64,000 bases of DNA, from NCBI RefSeq assembly GCF_021869535.1, contig NW_026262659.1, positions 3,844,001-3,908,000 on the forward strand. Direction: 5' to 3'. Position numbers and translations under genes: made by a program. This document shows, piece after piece, positions 32,643 to 43,220 of this stretch. The notes below the pieces were generated by a model. It did no database searches and was not told where the DNA came from. It worked only from the letters and a program-made list of their open reading frames with translations. Position 1 is the first letter of the stretch. Every line of letters starts with the position of its first letter. This stretch comes from Mytilus californianus (lineage: Eukaryota; Mollusca; Bivalvia; Mytilida; Mytilidae).

Positions 32643-33485
32643 ATGGACAGATCCAAACTAACTCTCAAAAAGAAAGTTAAGATACAAGGCAAAATGGCAA
32701 CCACGGAGTCAGATTCAGAACTGATCAACATCAACGATGAAATTCCATCTGGACAACAAACAAGACAACGCCAAATTATTCCAATAAACTTCAATCTTGG
32801 GAACCTGGAGGACGATATTATTGATGACACAGACAGTCAAGTAATAGATAATTGTATAGGAAAAGTTGACGAATTACTTTCCAGAAGACACTATACGGCA
32901 ACGCTGACAAGGGACTTGAGAAGATTTAAAGAAGACGAGCTGCCTAATTACGCCAGAATCCACAAAGCATCGTTTAGCCCGCAACTTAGTTCTACTGAAA
33001 CAGAACACTATTTCAAAGGGAAAGTTACGGAATTCAACAAACAGATTAGGACTGAATTTCGGGAATTCATGCTAAAAGCCGCCAATGACTATTCTGAAAA
33101 AATACAGTCAAACTGCGAGCAACTGTGGAGAGAAGCTTGTGCAAATGTAAAGAACGGGAACAACATTCCGAAGCTTAACAACAAAGTACAAGAAACGAAG
33201 GAGAAATGGGCAGATGAATACAGGAAAACTGCATCCAAAGCTATGAATAAAGAAGACTTGGGAAAAAACACCAAAGAAACAGATATTGAAAAAATTAAAC
33301 AGGAACTGGAAGTTTTGAAGAGAAAAACACAGAGAGAAGGAGAATCTGAACTAGTTAAACTAAAGAGAGAAATGGAGGAATTAAGGAACAGTATGAAAAT
33401 AAACAATAGAAATAACCGGTTTAATAACAATATAGACAACCACAGAGGAGCATTCAGAGGAAGACGCCGACAGTATGATTACTGA
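32643..33485 (+). CDS. PLE-D ORF1-like protein, coiled coil with basic RG tail
   Basis: 280 codons, ATG to TGA, uninterrupted. The N-terminal 50 residues are polar. Residues 60-190 are mostly helical (DELLSRRHYTATLTRDLRRF, EFNKQIRTEFREFM). Residues 210-250 look like a coiled coil (DIEKIKQELEVLKRKTQ, LVKLKREMEELRN). The end is NRNNRFNNN, then GAFRGRRRQYDY, a basic Arg/Gly/Asn tail suited to RNA binding. Coiled coil plus basic tail resembles LINE ORF1 nucleic-acid chaperones, but similarity to any known ORF1 was not tested. A second in-frame ATG at codon 18 (32,694) is a possible alternative start. Confidence 0.6.
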   Translation: MDRSKLTLKKKVKIQGKMATTESDSELININDEIPSGQQTRQRQIIPINFNLGNLEDDIIDDTDSQVIDNCIGKVDELLSRRHYTATLTRDLRRFKEDELPNYARIHKASFSPQLSSTETEHYFKGKVTEFNKQIRTEFREFMLKAANDYSEKIQSNCEQLWREACANVKNGNNIPKLNNKVQETKEKWADEYRKTASKAMNKEDLGKNTKETDIEKIKQELEVLKRKTQREGESELVKLKREMEELRNSMKINNRNNRFNNNIDNHRGAFRGRRRQYDY

Positions 33486-34475
33486 TATATAAGTGACAAT
33501 TCTACGGAACATTAAATTTCAATCTGAAATATATTCTCATAACGGAAAATTAACTTGTTATTTTGTGATCGGGATTTTCTTAATGGATGTTAATAATTTT
33601 CTCTTACAACATGGACTGATTTTATACGTAATTAGACTATACTCAGCAGGTAAACATACCATCTTATTTTATTCTATTTCATAAAGATTATAAATCTTCG
33701 ACAGCGTCCGGCTCGGACATTTTATCACTTAATGATTAAAAACCAGATGTGAGATTCTAATAGTGTGTACATGTATGTAATTAATATTTTCATGGAATAT
33801 TACTATCGTTACAACATATTCTTATATTAAATGTATTAATACTGCAGTGCTTGCCTCTTTTATTGATATATGTTATAATTACATGAATCGACAAATAATT
33901 TAATTAATGAATTGTCTAGTCATATACTATGTGACGTAAATCAGTTCAACATATGATGCTGATACATAAGCCAATCAAAACCCTAGCTTTGGTCTCTCTA
34001 CGGATGACACCTATTTTCCTCCAACCAATCACAACACAGCACATTGTCACATGTCTCTTATCCCCGCTTTTTTGTAAAAAGCGTCAGTTTATGATAACTA
34101 GCCAAAGGAAGGTGGACACACCTCATTCCATCAGAGAATTAATTATAGAACATCATCTCTGAGAGGCTTTTTTCGCAATTAGAAAAAAACATCTCAAAAA
34201 TAGAGATTGATATAGAGATAAAATTATACCTACAAGATTCACACTAGCTAATATCTCGCAATTAGAGATTATTAGCAACTCTAAAAGAATCTTATATCAA
34301 AATATTTATCAAGAATCTGTTTTTTCAAAAATTCAGAAAAGAGAGATTGATAAACACAAGATCGCCGAAAAACTAATTAAGCGGTGTTTTAAAATTTATA
34401 CGAACACTGGAATTATTCAACTACAAGTTAACAAAGAAATACACCAACACACGCACTAAACTAACTTCCAGACAC
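33486..34475 (+). other. PLE-D spacer between ORF1 and the RT arm
   Basis: About 990 bp with no long frame. From about 34,250 to 34,440 a coding-like stretch (QNIYQESVFSKIQ, then IAEKLIKRCFKIY) stays open in one frame and ends before ATG 34,476, so the RT ORF may once have begun further upstream. Confidence 0.4.
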
Positions 34476-35219
34476 ATGTCTAATAAAAAGAATAGACGGT
34501 TCAAAGCTAGTGATAAGAAACGCAAAATTGCTAACAATAAAGAAAAAAGAAAACGATACAATATATGCAGACAACATAGAAGACGACAATATAAACACGC
34601 GGAAAAGGTACAAAAGGCTATAAAATATGTTGAAATTTTTACAAAAGAAAAACTAGGTAATGCTGAAATACTTGTTCTAGCGAAAGGACTTAAATTCATT
34701 CCTAGTCCAAGACTTCAAAATGCAAAGAAAACTCTCATAAATGACTTCAACGAACTAGCCCGTAAAATGAGATGTAAATATCACTTTGATGACGGGTCTA
34801 ACACATACAATCGTCATCCATTTCTTTTAAAAAGTGGGTATAAACCAAGCTGGGCAAATAATGCAATTGAAAACTACTTATTTTCAACAAGAATTGAACT
34901 TGAGAAAATTCAATTAAATACATTTAAGGACAACCTATCAAAAAATGAAAGAATGGCACTGCAATCCTTACGTAAAAATGATCGTATTATAGTAAAGAAG
35001 GCAGATAAAAACTCATCAACAGTTGTTCTTGACAAAGACCTCTATATAAAAATGGCAATGAATCAGCTAAATGACAATATACACTATGAAACAATTAATG
35101 AATCTCACACAACGGAGATCGTGAACAGTATCAACACAATCATTTCTCGTTTACACAAGAACTCCTACATTGATGATGTCACACTAAAGTTCCTAAAAAA
35201 TGACGATGAAAAAAGATGA
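34476..35219 (+). pseudogene. PLE-D reverse transcriptase, N-terminal arm only
   Basis: 247 codons. After a very basic start (NKKNRRFKASDKKRK) come the PLE pre-RT blocks: LAKGLKFIPSP, NDFNELARKMRCKYHF, and LSKNERMALQSLRKND leading to RIIVKKADKNSSTVVLDKD. This last is the finger-region motif that in other PLEs reads IxxKPADKGGxVVxxD. The frame reaches SYIDDVTLKFLKND and then fuses to the C-terminal region. The palm motifs, including the catalytic YxDD, are absent because of an internal deletion. Confidence 0.7.
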
Positions 35220-35547
35220 CCTCGACACACAGATCAAACTATTTAAACACAAGCTTATACTCAGGGGACACAAGGAAAATGAAATTAATCCACTAGTTAA
35301 TAAAGCACTACGAAAAAGTAGGCAAAACACATTATGTTATAAAACAAAAAACAAACAGAAAAGTCCACCACTAGTCATAGCAACGAAATTTAATCCTTTA
35401 TTTAAGCAGTTGGGAAGACGAATAAGAAAACACTGGCATTTGATTGAAGACGACGAGACCGCTCAACATCTATTTCCCAGACCGCCTATCATTGCTTATC
35501 GTAAACACAAGAATGTGAAGGAGTACTTGACCTCGGCAAAATTATAA
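35200..35547 (+). pseudogene. PLE-D reverse transcriptase, C-terminal arm
   Basis: 115 codons, out of frame with the N-terminal arm and overlapping it by 20 bases. It reads DLDTQIKLFKHKLILRGHKE, then NPLFKQLGRRIRKHWHLIED and FPRPPIIAYRKHKNVKEYLT. These are the conserved thumb-to-C-terminus blocks of PLE RTs (the KHW and PPIIAYR signatures). The junction with the N-terminal arm lies at about 35,195-35,215. Confidence 0.7.
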
Positions 35548-36194
35548 TGTAATTAGATAAAGAATGGACATTAAACTATAAGTGTATTACAGATTCACCA
35601 GGTGTAGTGCCCCAAAATGTAACTGCATTTGATACGTTACACGATAGAAACATATTGATAACAATTAAAAAAGTAATTAAAATCAAATGTTATAGTAAAT
35701 AAAAATAAATTAGGCCAGGGCACCTGACGAGGATGAACGGCCTTGGTCGAACTTGACCTAAATGATATCCGAAACACCAGGTGTAATATCATCAAATTAA
35801 AGAAATTCATAGACGACCAGTTGATTACCACAGATCATTTACGTTGGGAAAATCCTTTCAAATAAATAGATGTGTAAAAGTTTATAATTAACCACAGAAC
35901 AATCTACCGAGAAAAGGTCAAATCAGGTTTTAACAGTTAAAGATAATATATATAATTAAAGTAAATATATATAAGCGAAACATGCTATATATATGAATCA
36001 CCAAATCATGCATAAACAGAACAATAACAGAATAAAACTGTAATTGAAGACAAACATTTAAATGCATATAAATTGCAAATAAAGTATACACAGCGATACA
36101 TGGAAAATCATTATAGAAACTCGATACAGACAAGAAATAAAATCTCCTATAGACAATGGTATTAGTAAGTTTTGCTGGGATTGGTTCATGGACA
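35548..36194 (+). other. PLE-D 3' UTR
   Basis: AT-rich, with two copies of CACCAGGTGTA (near 35,598 and 35,776) and a TATATA-rich stretch (35,945-35,995). No further ORF. Confidence 0.45.
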
Positions 36195-36280
36195 CGACTA
36201 TTTATAAAACTCTTTGCATGGTCGGGTTGTTGTCTAAATTACGCATTCGCCTCTTCAATTCTCAATTCTATTTTATAGGT
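36195..36280 (+). repeat. R2 fragment, right half
   Basis: CTCTTTGCATGGTCGGGTTG followed by CTCAATTCTATTTTATA completes the R2 copy that begins at 32,060. Confidence 0.6.
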
Positions 36281-36850
36281 TTTGGACGATTAAGAGCTAG
36301 ATATATTATATAAACACGTGATATTGCTGTCTCATTGACGCTAACCCATAATCTCATCACCTTGTATTCATAAGTACATCAATCTATATCATCGTATATC
36401 TTAAGCAAACATCAGGGATATCCAAATCTAGTACGTTGCCTTCGACTATCCGGTTTCCGTGAGCTTGTATTTGAAGCATATTAAAATATGAGGCTTCTGT
36501 GATGACTATATGTCAAATCAAAACTAAAAAAGAAATTGAAAGAAATGGTCCTTTTTTGTTTAAAAAAACGAATGGCTAACGTAGATACAAGCATCTTGTC
36601 TCAGTGAGGGATAAATCGTACTTTGTAAAAAATCACTCTGATTCAAACAAAACATTCTCTGAAACTGACATTATCAAGATGCTTAATTTTTGACTGACAA
36701 CATATTTGTTAGGTTTTGAGGACGTGTTTTTCAACAAACAATCAGCAATCAAATGCGAACCAATTGTAGTCCTCTTCTTGCCAACTTGTGCCCTTACTAA
36801 AGAAAAGAAGTTAGCAGTATCCTTTAACTTCACTTTCCTCTGCATACACC

Positions 36851-39168
36851 GGTAAAATAGCTACGGACGCAAAATGCCCGTAGTAAACAGGTGATTTACG
36901 GACGTAAGTACCATGGAGGTAAAACGTCCGTAGGTTCCCATCCGCATTGCATCCGTATTTATCCGAAACACGTCCATATATGGTTGGGTTGTTGTTGTTG
37001 ACACATTCCCCATTTCCATTCTCAATTTTATATATAGATTGCTAAATTTCGTCTATTTTACAGTCTTTTAAATACTATTGACATAGTTAGGTATAGCCAC
37101 TGTATAAAACACTAATATAATATATACATAGTATTTAAATTTGTGTAATTCTCTCTCCCTTTATACAAAGAAGAGCCATATAATATGTTTTAGTTGTGTT
37201 TATTATTCCTCTGGTTGTTCTCATTCAACCTTGGCCGGTTGTAAATTTTTTTATCTTTTGACCATGGTTTGTAATATTTGATGTGAAAATAAATTACTAC
37301 AAGTTATAGCTTTTCAAAAAGCTTACCTTGTTTTAGCTAATTATGTTGAAAATTGTTTTTTTGCTTTGTATTTTCATCCATTCAGAACATTGTTCTGCAT
37401 ATAAATTGTAATGGTGACAAAAGGGGATTAGAGGAAATTCCAAAACAGTACTTTAAGGGTAACAATTTTCTTTTTGTGCATTGTCATTTTTACCTCCTGG
37501 AAATATTTTAACTTCTACATCACTTGCGTTTTTGCCTTTACTTATTTCAATACAATTTTTTTATGAATAATTTTTCAGCAGACATGTCACTTTTGTCTCT
37601 CTTTTTGAGAAAAGCGTGAACAGGATCTTTCATTAATTGTCCCTATAAACTTAATCATAAACATGTTAGATTCCAATGAATCTTTACTATACCGGAAATT
37701 ATTGTTCCTATATTCTACTTAAGCAGGTTTCAGTAGCGTATAAGGATACATGCGCATAGTTACTGCAGAAAAAAATCTTTAATGAGTAAATCGATTAAAA
37801 GTCGGTTCTGAACAAAAATGACAAATTGGCAAGTTATGAAGTAAAGTTGATACATGCGAGACTCTCTGATCGTACTTCATGTCTTTCTTCTTCTTCCTGG
37901 TTACCAGTCGGACTCTGCAATTGATTTTAATTGACTGGGGTGCATATCAAACTACAGGATACCAATCCTTTGACCAAAATTAAAAATACAGGAAATCTGG
38001 ATGGTATTTACATACATTAAAATCAGTACTGCGTATTTACAAATATGTACTAGGGGTATCCTGCTGTCTATATAAAGATAAGGAGATGTGGTACATGTAT
38101 GATTGCCAATGAGACAAGTATCAACCAAAGTTCAAATGAAGTGGATGTAAGCAATTTTAGGTAACGATACGGCCTTCGATCATGAGAAAAACCCAAACCG
38201 TGTAGTCGGCTATTAAAGGCCCCGACAAGAAAATATGAAACAATTCAATTGAGAAATGTAACGGCCTTATTTATGACAAAACATAAGGAATTAGCTACAA
38301 TTTACCAATGAGAATCCATTAACAGATATAACCCATTGTGACGTGAAACATATAACTAATTAGACCGGGTCTCAAGCGACCTGGAACTTGTTTATTATTG
38401 GTAATATTGATTATGTGGAAAACAAAAAGGTCAGGGAATAGTGTAATTTTTAAACAACACCATTGTCCTTTATTACTTATATACAAAGTTGAATTCTTGG
38501 ATTCGTCGTTTTTACGTCATGCCGGCTAACAAATTGGACCTCGTTATTTTAGAAGTATAGATGTGATATATATATCTGGATTAAAGTACACTGTACACGT
38601 ATTTCTTTATTGTACAATAAGTGCAATATGTGATATACGTATTAAAAAGCACTTGTTAAGATCATGCGATTTGCACATATCGCTCGATATATATATATGA
38701 CTTTTACGTTTATTGACCTTCATAGATACATCAAACATGGCACTCTTACTATGAGGCAGCAAACCAGTAACACTAAAACCCGAAAGACATGTTCATGCTT
38801 TATTTGCAGGGCAGAATATCATTATATCATTATATCAAAAAACTTTAACTTTATAATAAATCCAAACATCATATTTTCTTTAAATCTATTTTTGCACGTT
38901 GATGTTACAGTTTCTTAATCTTACAATGAAAAAAATGTATAAGGTAAATATTATACAATGTTTTTTTTTAATAGGAATAAAACATGTGTTTTTACAGCCG
39001 TAATACGATTGTTTGTAAAACGTCCGTAATACAAACGGATGTTTTAGAACGACTGTCATATATATATACGGAAGATTTGTTTTACGGACGTGGTACTATT
39101 TCTCCGAGATACGGATGTTTTACGGACGTATTTCATAACGTTTGTGATACGTCCGTTGCTATTTTACC
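36851..39168. mobile_element. fold-back element with GGTAAAATAGC arms
   Basis: The ends are inverted: GGTAAAATAGCTACGGACG at 36,851 and its near-perfect complement ending at 39,168. Both arms (about 120 and 170 bp) repeat TTTACGGACGT. Between them lie an R2 end (36,965-37,040), unannotated AT-rich DNA (37,041-38,084) and an R1 copy (38,085-38,340). An alternative is two separate arm-only elements enclosing other DNA. Confidence 0.6.
38085..38340 (-). repeat. R1 interspersed repeat (minus)
   Basis: It starts GAGATGTGGTACATGTATGATTGCC, a form of the R1 terminus with a 4-bp insertion, and continues GAGACAAGTATCAACCAAAG. Confidence 0.7.
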
Positions 39169-39845
39169 TTTGTGTATAATTAAAAATTTGTTGACTATGT
39201 TGAACGCATATATCCATCGAACTTGAGATAAATGATATAACAGATACAGTTACATGTATATAAGCTTTATATCTTGACTAACATCCAGAAATTGACAATG
39301 AGTGACGGTTGAAAACAAAACTTTACGACAACATAGATTATTTCAGCTTCCCATTTGTGAACTTTCCATTTCTATGTAGCAACAGTCCAGCAGGGCCTGC
39401 ATACGGAGTGCATGTCTCACGGTTGATACGATATTCCCTATCATGATTTCCTTTCATCATAAATTTTACGGAAGCCATCACCAGTTGGTTGACATTATGA
39501 AATATCTGTTTCACAGATAACGACGAATATGTTCCAACTGTCGTAACTACAATCCAGTCCCCGTTTCCCCGAATACGACATACCGAATTATACTTATTAC
39601 TTACATGAACAACACGCCGGGACCACATGTAGAGCAGGATATGCTTACCCTTCCGGAGCACCTGCGATCAGCCCAAGTTTGTGGTGGGGTTCATGATGCT
39701 CTGTCTTTGGTTTTCTATGTTTTGTATACTGTTCTTTGACTGTTTGTCTTTTTTGTTTTAAGCAATGCTGTTGTCAATTTATTAACAACTTATTTTCAAT
39801 GAGTTTGAAGTCCCTTTCGCATCTTCCGCCTCTTTCTTGTCATAT

Positions 39846-40040
39846 ATGACTTTGTTAAATCAGTCAGAACATTTTTCAAGCAAGCTAGCATGATATGTTG
39901 TTACTGCTCGACCAAGTGTAATATATGAGTAATCTTGATCATAATAATTACATTTCTACATTGTTCTTCCTTTCCATTGCTTGAGAGATAAAAAAAAAAA
40001 CAACTAGAAAACTCGTGAATAAAAATCTTTAATATAGAAA
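39846..40040. other. unit A backbone between insertions
   Basis: Matches 54,795-54,995 in unit B (AGCAAGCTAGCATG, then AAAACTCGTGAATAAAAA). No gene. Confidence 0.6.
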
Positions 40041-40745
40041 TAAGAAGATGTGGTATGATTGCCAATGAGACAACTATCCACAAAAAATGAAGTGGATTTA
40101 AGCAATTATAGGGACAGGTAAGGCCTACAACAATGAGAAAAAAAACCCTACCGTATAGTCGGCTATTAAAGGCCCGACATGAAAAATATGAAACAATTCA
40201 ATTGAAATACTAACGGCCTAATTTATACCAAAATAATTTACGAAAAACAAATATGACAGACAGAAACCAACGACAACCACTGAACTACAGACTCCTGACT
40301 TAGGACAGGCAGATAAAAAATTTGACGTGGTTAAACATGTTTGTGAGTGGTCAACCCTCCTCTAACCTGCAAGGATAATGGTGCAACAGCACAACATAAG
40401 AGCAAACTAAAAAAATCAATTGAAAAAAGCTAAACCCATCAGATCGATACACAGAAAAACATCAAACAAAAATACAGACAGGACGTGGCAGTGTATATAT
40501 CCATCCCTCATCCCTAACAACAAAACAGACACTAAGTCTTAGTACAGATTTGAGAGTACTCGCAATTACTGACCTCTAGTTCAAAGCCAATAACAACTTA
40601 TAAAAATTCAGGTATATTAGACTAAAATATCAATCGGTACACATCCAACATCCAATGGATTTAGTGTAAAGACGTCATTAACATGATTAACAGTCAGGGA
40701 AAAACATTACCATGTGCAATGCCAAAATATAGGTATCGACAGATT
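40041..40745 (-). repeat. R1 interspersed repeat, long form (minus)
   Basis: It begins AGAAGATGTGGTATGATTGCC and extends through CTGACTTAGGACAGGC to AGATTTGAGAGTACTCGCAA, which corresponds to the inner part of the long R1 copies at 20 and 53 kb. Confidence 0.7.
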
Positions 40746-42005
40746 GTAGTACCTTGAAAGTGCATACATGCATAACAATACTATTTATTGTGGTTATAAT
40801 TTACTGATAACACAATCCATTTTTATACCAATCAAAAAAAATATTCAAAGATTTAATTACAGTGTTGAAATGGTAACCTTTTGTAATAAGTTCATTTAAA
40901 AAGTAAAATAGCAAACATACCGAACTCAAAGGAAAATTCAAATCGGACACTTCCTTATGAAATGGCAAAATCTAAAAGCTCAAACACATCAAACCAATGG
41001 AAACAACTGTCATATTTCTGACTTAGTACAGGCATATTCTTATTTTAGTTAATGGTGGATAAAACCTGGGTTTATGGCTACGTGTAGCTTTACCTCTCAC
41101 TTGCATGACAGTCACATAGAATTCCATTTTATTGACAACAATGTGTGAACAAAACAAACAGACACAATAGGCAAAAATGTCAAAAATAGGGGTACATCAG
41201 TCAACATTGTGTTATAATCTTAATCACTATAAAAAACAAACTAATATGTCAACAAAGAAAAATAAAATGGTATAGAGACAAAACACATAAGCAAAAGTGA
41301 AAGTCAATAATTCAAGAAATGACCAAAGCACAACAACACATTGACGTGATGCATAAGTACCGAGCCACGCCAAAAGGAAATTACCAAACAGGGACTAAAC
41401 AGAAAAGGTTAATAGTTTACAAAGACACATAAAAGAACACTATAACACGTAATTAAGATTAAAAACAACGTGATGATAAATGATTGATAAGTTTACTCGG
41501 ATCGTATCTAAAACTTCCGGGCTCGCTTAACAACATCACCAAGTGCTATCAGTTTGAAAGTTTTTACAGGTACATCAAAACTTGCAAACCAAATCTTTGT
41601 ATCAATAGAAGAATTTAGTAAATGTTTTAAGTAATTTGTGGTAACAAAATCCCTGACTTGATAATTTACTAGTAATACACAGATTACGCTCATTGAAATC
41701 CAAAACGTCACTACAGACACGGTCATAGCGAACGAGTTGGGATATATAAAAACCGTAAGACGGTGCTAAAATAGGAAAATTTACAACAGGAGAAGAAAAA
41801 TTATCCCTTGTGGCGTAAATATTTGTGTAGAGTTTCTGGTGTAACACTGAAATATCTAAATCTAGGAAAGGACGGTTATTGCTGTAAATATTTGATTTGT
41901 CTAAAGTAAGTTCCTTTGGGTAAATTTCAGCATTATATTTAGAAAATTCTTAATTATTTAACGAGAAAATATCATCAATATACGCATACGGTAAGTGTTG
42001 TTGAA

Positions 42006-42305
42006 TTAATCGATTAAATTGAATTTAGACGGTTCTTTACTGAGTTTGACCATAAACTGTGATTCATAACAGTGAAGGAAAAAGTCTGTTATTAAAGAGG
42101 CACAATTGGTGCCCATATGAATACCTACAACCTGTCGATAAACTTTATTGCCGACTCGTACATAAATGTTGTCAAGGAGAATATTTAGTGCTTTAATCAT
42201 CTCATCACACCTCCAGTAAGTATATCTAGCATATTTACCCTTCTCGTTTGAGAAAAAAGGCTGTATATGAGTAGCAGCAAGTAAATTTGCAATCAGATTT
42301 ATCAA
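42006..42305 (-). pseudogene. PLE-B RT finger/palm fragment
   Basis: 99 codons with IYVRVGNKVYRQVVGIHMGT, then NCASLITDFFLHCYESQFMV. In PLEs this is the segment just before the catalytic YxDD. The next piece (41,602-42,000) carries YIDDIFSLNN in another frame. Confidence 0.7.
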
Positions 42306-42639
42306 ACGACCATTTAATTAAATAGGAAAACTTTTGATTGATAAGATTGTGTGGAAGTGTATTAGAAAGAGTGGAAAAGTCAAAACTATCAACCGAATCA
42401 AAAGGACCATTAAAAACACGTGATTTATCTAAAACTTCCAAAGAATTTTTTACACTCCAAAAATGGTTAATTTCACTATTTCCATATGTTTTATTACATA
42501 GATTAATGATAAATTCTTTGATAGTTAAGGAACTCGTTAAAAGCACCGATAGATTGGTAATTGAACACTTACTAGAGGCCGAAATGAAACTATATTTTTC
42601 ATGGGGGGGGGGGGGGGGGTAGTTTAGGTAACCAAGCAA
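42235..42639 (-). pseudogene. PLE-B RT N-terminal fragment
   Basis: 134 codons containing SFISASSKCSITNLSVLLTS, EINHFWSVKNSLEVLDKSR and SVDSFDFSTLSNTLPHNL, the conserved blocks ahead of the palm. The proline run at its start comes from the poly-G tract. Confidence 0.7.
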
Positions 42640-43220
42640 TACATAGTGGGGACCTTCAAATGTTCAGAGGAGGACTTAAGCTAAGCTGTGGTAGTGACAT
42701 AATTATTTACTATATGACTCTCTGTGGAGCGTACGGCCTTGAATGTAGTTGAATGTATACTTTCATTCTGAAGGACTCCCGTGTGGTATTTACATCTTTC
42801 CACCACCACACTGTTGGCTGCCTTGTCGGCCGGTACGAACAGAAAAAGCTTTGCGAGTACTTGAATTTTGTTTTTAATCCTAGAAATGGGCGTATTACTT
42901 ACTCTTTTATTTATTTCTAAATTATTTTCGAGTGATTTTTGTCAGATTCCTCCCGTTTATACCATTTTTATTTATTATTTTTATTTATTTATTTTTGTTT
43001 ATCATAACCTGACGACACTTTTCCCAATTTATTTTCGATGTTGGACGATATTTTGATCCTTTTTTCAGAAAGTTTATAACATCTCGGTCTTGAACGATGT
43101 TGGGGTCCCCTGTAATTACTTGGCCATATGGATCATATCTAAAACTCGATATTTCACTGACTCATGTTGAAGTAGCACTATCTTCTATACTGACCTCTAA
43201 TGTAACTGACGTATAATTAA

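Larger units (their letters stand above)
32151..36194 (+). mobile_element. PLE-D, two-ORF Penelope-like element with deleted RT core
   Basis: The insertion lies inside an R2 repeat within unit A and is absent from unit B. In order it holds a 5' leader, an intact 280-codon ORF1 (32,643-33,485), a spacer of about 1 kb, and a PLE reverse-transcriptase N-terminal arm (34,476-35,219). This is joined almost directly to the C-terminal arm (35,200-35,547), and about 0.65 kb of 3' UTR follows. The whole catalytic RT core is missing. No GIY-YIG nuclease is visible. Boundaries are set by the R2 halves and are good to a few tens of bases. Confidence 0.65.
36511..39845 (+). mobile_element. 5'-truncated PLE-A copy with 8-bp TSD, split by a fold-back element
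   Basis: TGTCAAAT (36,511-36,518) and TGTCATAT (39,838-39,845) flank the insertion. Unit B has the empty site with a single TGTCATAT (54,783-54,790). The PLE body has two parts: 36,519-36,850 (RDKSYFVKNHSDSNKTFSET, DIIKMLNF and FNFTF) and 39,169-39,837 (DYVERIYPSNLEINDIT, then the tail with GAGCAGGATATGCTTACCC). The RT start is missing, as expected from incomplete reverse transcription. Frameshifts and stops make it inactive. Confidence 0.75.
40905..43220 (-). mobile_element. decayed Penelope-like element PLE-B, nearly full RT
   Basis: On the minus strand from 43,220 the order is a region with VPADKAANSVVV (42,770-42,850, the ADKxxxxVV finger motif), PTMYCL, SFISASSKCSITNLSVLLTS, FWSVKNSLEVLD, SVDSFDFSTLSNTLPHNLI, IYVRVGNKVYRQVVGIHMGT, a YIDDIFSLNN palm (about 41,960-41,990), VRYDRVCSDVLDFNERNLC and LLKTFTKFFYR. 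A 3' tail (40,910-41,490) follows. Many frameshifts are present. A run of about 18 G at 42,603-42,620 interrupts the coding region. It is absent from unit B. Confidence 0.75.

Noticed and set aside
33089..33439. 116-codon minus-strand frame, Ser/Leu/Phe-rich
   Set aside because: Antisense shadow of the coiled-coil part of PLE-D ORF1.
34421..34699. 92-codon minus-strand frame
   Set aside because: Antisense shadow of the lysine/arginine-rich start of the PLE-D RT arm.
32151..36194. LTR retrotransposon interpretation of the two-ORF element
   Set aside because: No flanking long terminal repeats, primer-binding site, protease or integrase seen; the RT arms match PLE blocks.
42603..42620. Poly-G run as a functional G-quadruplex, with poly-C runs at 12,673 and 18,451
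   Set aside because: Homopolymer runs of about 18-20 in repeats are more simply slippage products or assembly uncertainty; nothing around them suggests a role.
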